6,966 nt of DNA. Origin: Gemmatimonadota bacterium (GTDB lineage: Bacteria > Gemmatimonadota > Gemmatimonadetes > Palauibacterales > Palauibacteraceae). Each line of letters opens with the position of its first letter. Position 1 is the stretch's first letter. The stretch spans positions 1-6,966 of the forward strand of contig JARFPW010000001.1 of the NCBI GenBank assembly GCA_029288095.1, written 5' to 3'. The notes beneath the pieces were generated by a model. The model was not told the DNA's origin. It saw only the letters and a program-made list of their open reading frames with translations, and made no database searches. Of the stretch, positions 5,354 through 6,966 are shown piece by piece. The position numbers were made by a program, and so were the translations under genes.

Positions 5354-6649
5354 ATGTCTCAATCAGTATCCAATCTCCATACCGGTTCCGACTGGTTTGG
5401 ACTCGACGAGGCCCTGGTGCGCGGAATTCGCGCTGCCGGCTTCGCATCTCCAAGGCCGATTCAGCTGGAAACGATTCCGGCGGGGCTTGCCAATCGAGAC
5501 GTGCTCGGCCTCGCTCAGACGGGGACGGGCAAGACGGCAGCGTTCGCGCTCCCGTTGCTCCACCGGATCCTCGAAAGGCGGAGTCCCGGGCCCCGCGCAG
5601 TGGTGATTGCACCCACGCGGGAGCTGGCTACGCAGATCGCGGCTGAAATCCGCATGCTGTCGAAGTTCACACGTGTGAAGCTGGTGACCGTGTACGGTGG
5701 TGTCTCGATGCAGAACCAGATCCGGGGACTGCGACAGAATCCCGATATCGTGGTCGGGTGTCCGGGTCGCATGCTCGATCTTCTTCAGCGCGGCGTTCTT
5801 CGCCTCGGAAAAGTCGAGACGCTCGTCCTGGACGAGGCGGACCACATGTTCGACATGGGCTTCCTTCCCGACATCCGGAAGATCATCAAGGCCATGCCGA
5901 CTCGCCGGCAGAACCTGCTGTTCTCAGCCACGATGCCGACGGATATCCGTCGCCTTGCCGACGACCTGTTGAAGAACCCACACGTGGTCGAACTCGCCGA
6001 TACCGCACCGGCTTCGACCGTCGATCACGCGCTGTATCTGGTCGCCGAACCGCGCAAGCGCGCTTTGTTGGAGCACGTGCTCACGCGCGACGAGTGTAAT
6101 TCCGCGATCGTGTTCACGAGAACCAAGCACCGGGCGCGGCGACTTGCCGACCAGCTCAGCAAGGCAGGGCATCGGGCTGTGGGTCTCCAGGGCAACATGT
6201 CTCAATCCCAGCGGGATCGAGCGATGAGCGGATTCCGCTCTCGCCGTTACGACATCCTCGTGGCAACGGATATCGCGGCGCGCGGGATCGATGTGAGTGG
6301 TGTGTCACACGTGATCAACTTCGACGTCCCGAACACGCCGGAGGCCTACACACATCGAATCGGTCGCACCGGCCGATCCGAGCTGGAGGGCGTGGCGTAC
6401 ACGTTCGTCACAGGAAGTGACCACGGCTGGGTAAAAGCGACGGAGCGCATGATCGGCTCACAGATCCCGGCCAGGCAGGTCGAGGGGTTCGAGCCCGACA
6501 CTGTCCGGCGGCCCAGCTCAAACGGAAAGCCCGCCGGCCGCCGCGGTCGACCCCGACGCAGCGGCTACAAGTCGCGGCCCAAGCAGGAGACGCAGAAGAG
6601 CTCTCGCAGGTCTGTCGGTCACAGGCGTGGCCGGGGGCGCGCCGCCTAG
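5354..6649 (+). CDS. ATP-dependent DEAD-box RNA helicase (RhlE/DeaD-like)
   Basis: The ATG at 5354 (AAGGA ribosome binding site 10 bases upstream) gives 431 residues; an upstream TTG at 5282 would add 24 residues without family resemblance. Domain 1 carries the Q motif (PRPIQ, Gln37), Walker A AQTGTGKT (54-61), PTREL (87-91), GCPGR in place of the usual TPGR, DEAD (160-163) and SAT (191-193). Domain 2 carries IVFTRTK, ATDIAARGID (304-313) and HRIGRTGR (334-341). The last 47 residues are strongly basic (RR, RGR, RGRGR), a typical non-specific RNA-binding tail. The enzyme unwinds short RNA duplexes using ATP in the cytoplasm, in ribosome assembly, mRNA decay or cold adaptation. The aromatic residue normally upstream of the Q motif seems shifted (WF at 14-15). 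Subfamily assignment is by general resemblance only. Confidence 0.95.
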   Translation: MSQSVSNLHTGSDWFGLDEALVRGIRAAGFASPRPIQLETIPAGLANRDVLGLAQTGTGKTAAFALPLLHRILERRSPGPRAVVIAPTRELATQIAAEIRMLSKFTRVKLVTVYGGVSMQNQIRGLRQNPDIVVGCPGRMLDLLQRGVLRLGKVETLVLDEADHMFDMGFLPDIRKIIKAMPTRRQNLLFSATMPTDIRRLADDLLKNPHVVELADTAPASTVDHALYLVAEPRKRALLEHVLTRDECNSAIVFTRTKHRARRLADQLSKAGHRAVGLQGNMSQSQRDRAMSGFRSRRYDILVATDIAARGIDVSGVSHVINFDVPNTPEAYTHRIGRTGRSELEGVAYTFVTGSDHGWVKATERMIGSQIPARQVEGFEPDTVRRPSSNGKPAGRRGRPRRSGYKSRPKQETQKSSRRSVGHRRGRGRAA

Positions 6650-6677
6650 GTCGTCTGGACGCGCGCCGTCCGGAGCC

Positions 6678-6716
6678 CCAATCTTGAGGTGGCCGATGCC
6701 AGCCCCTCGAGATTGG
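6678..6716 (+). promoter_or_regulatory. Hairpin covering the ribosome binding site of the last gene
   Basis: CCAATCTTGAGG (6678-6689) pairs with CCTCGAGATTGG (6705-6716) over 12 positions, 11 Watson-Crick and one that is a U-G wobble in RNA. Inside it TGGC (6690-6693) pairs with GCCA (6698-6701) around a CGAT loop, leaving a 3-base bulge. The right arm takes in GG of the GGAG ribosome binding site (6715-6718). No T-run follows, so an intrinsic terminator for the helicase gene is less likely than a leader structure, although it begins only 29 bases after the helicase stop. Confidence 0.5.
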
Positions 6717-6724
6717 AGTCCAGC

Positions 6725-6966
6725 ATGAAGTGGGTACTACGAGCCGGTATCTCCGGCGCGCTCGCGGTCCTCGGACTGGCCCTGCTCAGCTCGCCGCTAC
6801 ACGCGCAGTCACCGGAACGAGTGAAAGCCCAGCCGGACGCGAAACCGGTGGCGGTCGAGCAGATGACCGTCAAGCGGGGCCTGTTCGCAAAGCCAACCAA
6901 CACGCTCGCCGAAGCGCGCCTGCTGCTGAAGCAGATGCGCGCCGCGAGTTCCGAACTGCAGACGCT
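6725..6966 (+). CDS. Secreted protein of unknown function (5' part only)
   Basis: An ATG at 6725 with GGAG 6 bases upstream (6715-6718) opens a frame that stays open for 80 codons to the window edge. The product begins MKWVLRAGISGALAVLGLAL, a clear Sec signal peptide with a two-charge n-region and hydrophobic core, and a likely cleavage site after LHA (about residue 27). The mature N-terminus is rich in Gln, Lys, Pro and Val (QSPERVKAQPDAKPVAVEQ), then becomes helical and basic (LAEARLLLKQMRAASSEL). No lipobox cysteine is present, so it is a soluble periplasmic or secreted protein rather than a lipoprotein. I do not recognise a family from this fragment. It lies 75 bases after the helicase, behind the hairpin at 6678-6716. 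Confidence 0.75.
   Translation, partial: MKWVLRAGISGALAVLGLALLSSPLHAQSPERVKAQPDAKPVAVEQMTVKRGLFAKPTNTLAEARLLLKQMRAASSELQT

Noticed and set aside
5176..5646. 156-residue plus-strand frame overlapping the helicase start
   Set aside because: It runs out of frame through the helicase Q motif and Walker A region and is Arg/Ser/Pro-rich; a shadow frame.
6646..6903. 85-residue minus-strand open frame at the right end
   Set aside because: It is opposite a frame with a good ribosome binding site and a clear signal peptide, and has no features of its own.

Overview
This is a GC-rich, gene-dense stretch of a bacterial chromosome. Codon third positions favour G/C, start regions carry Shine-Dalgarno-like GGAG/AGGA motifs, and two products carry Sec-type signal peptides. 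Nothing fixes the taxon. The gene mix (ECF sigma factor, orphan B12-type radical SAM protein, exported beta-propeller, RhlE-type helicase) would suit a GC-rich Gram-negative such as Acidobacteriota, Gemmatimonadota or Myxococcota, but that is only a guess. I see no rRNA, tRNA, CRISPR array, insertion sequence, phage gene or origin.

Layout. Positions 1-24 (minus strand) appear to be the first eight codons of mscL, the large-conductance mechanosensitive channel, running off the window. A 188-base divergent region follows, holding a hairpin on the mscL side, a direct repeat, and a perfect 9-bp inverted repeat just before the next gene. From 213 to 1893 lies a tightly coupled three-gene operon: an ECF-type sigma factor, an unrecognised 86-residue protein joined by a GTGA overlap, and an MscS-like membrane protein of the conserved-TM-helix type joined by an ATGA overlap. 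After 164 bases come a radical SAM protein with an N-terminal B12-binding-like domain (2058-3680), a DUF2784 membrane protein (3743-4114), an exported NHL/SMP-30-like beta-propeller (4183-5118), a 235-base leader rich in small palindromes, a DEAD-box RNA helicase (5354-6649), and the start of a secreted protein of unknown function (from 6725) that runs off the right edge.

How the genes fit together. The only clear functional grouping is on the left: a large-conductance mechanosensitive channel gene sits head-to-head with an operon in which a sigma factor is translationally coupled to a minimal MscS-like protein through a small soluble-looking protein placed where an anti-sigma factor is expected. 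This suggests, but does not prove, an envelope-tension or osmotic-stress circuit in which a sigma factor is co-produced with, and perhaps controlled through, a channel-like protein. The remaining genes look like independent units. The helicase and the downstream secreted-protein gene are separated by a hairpin that would cover part of the latter's ribosome binding site.
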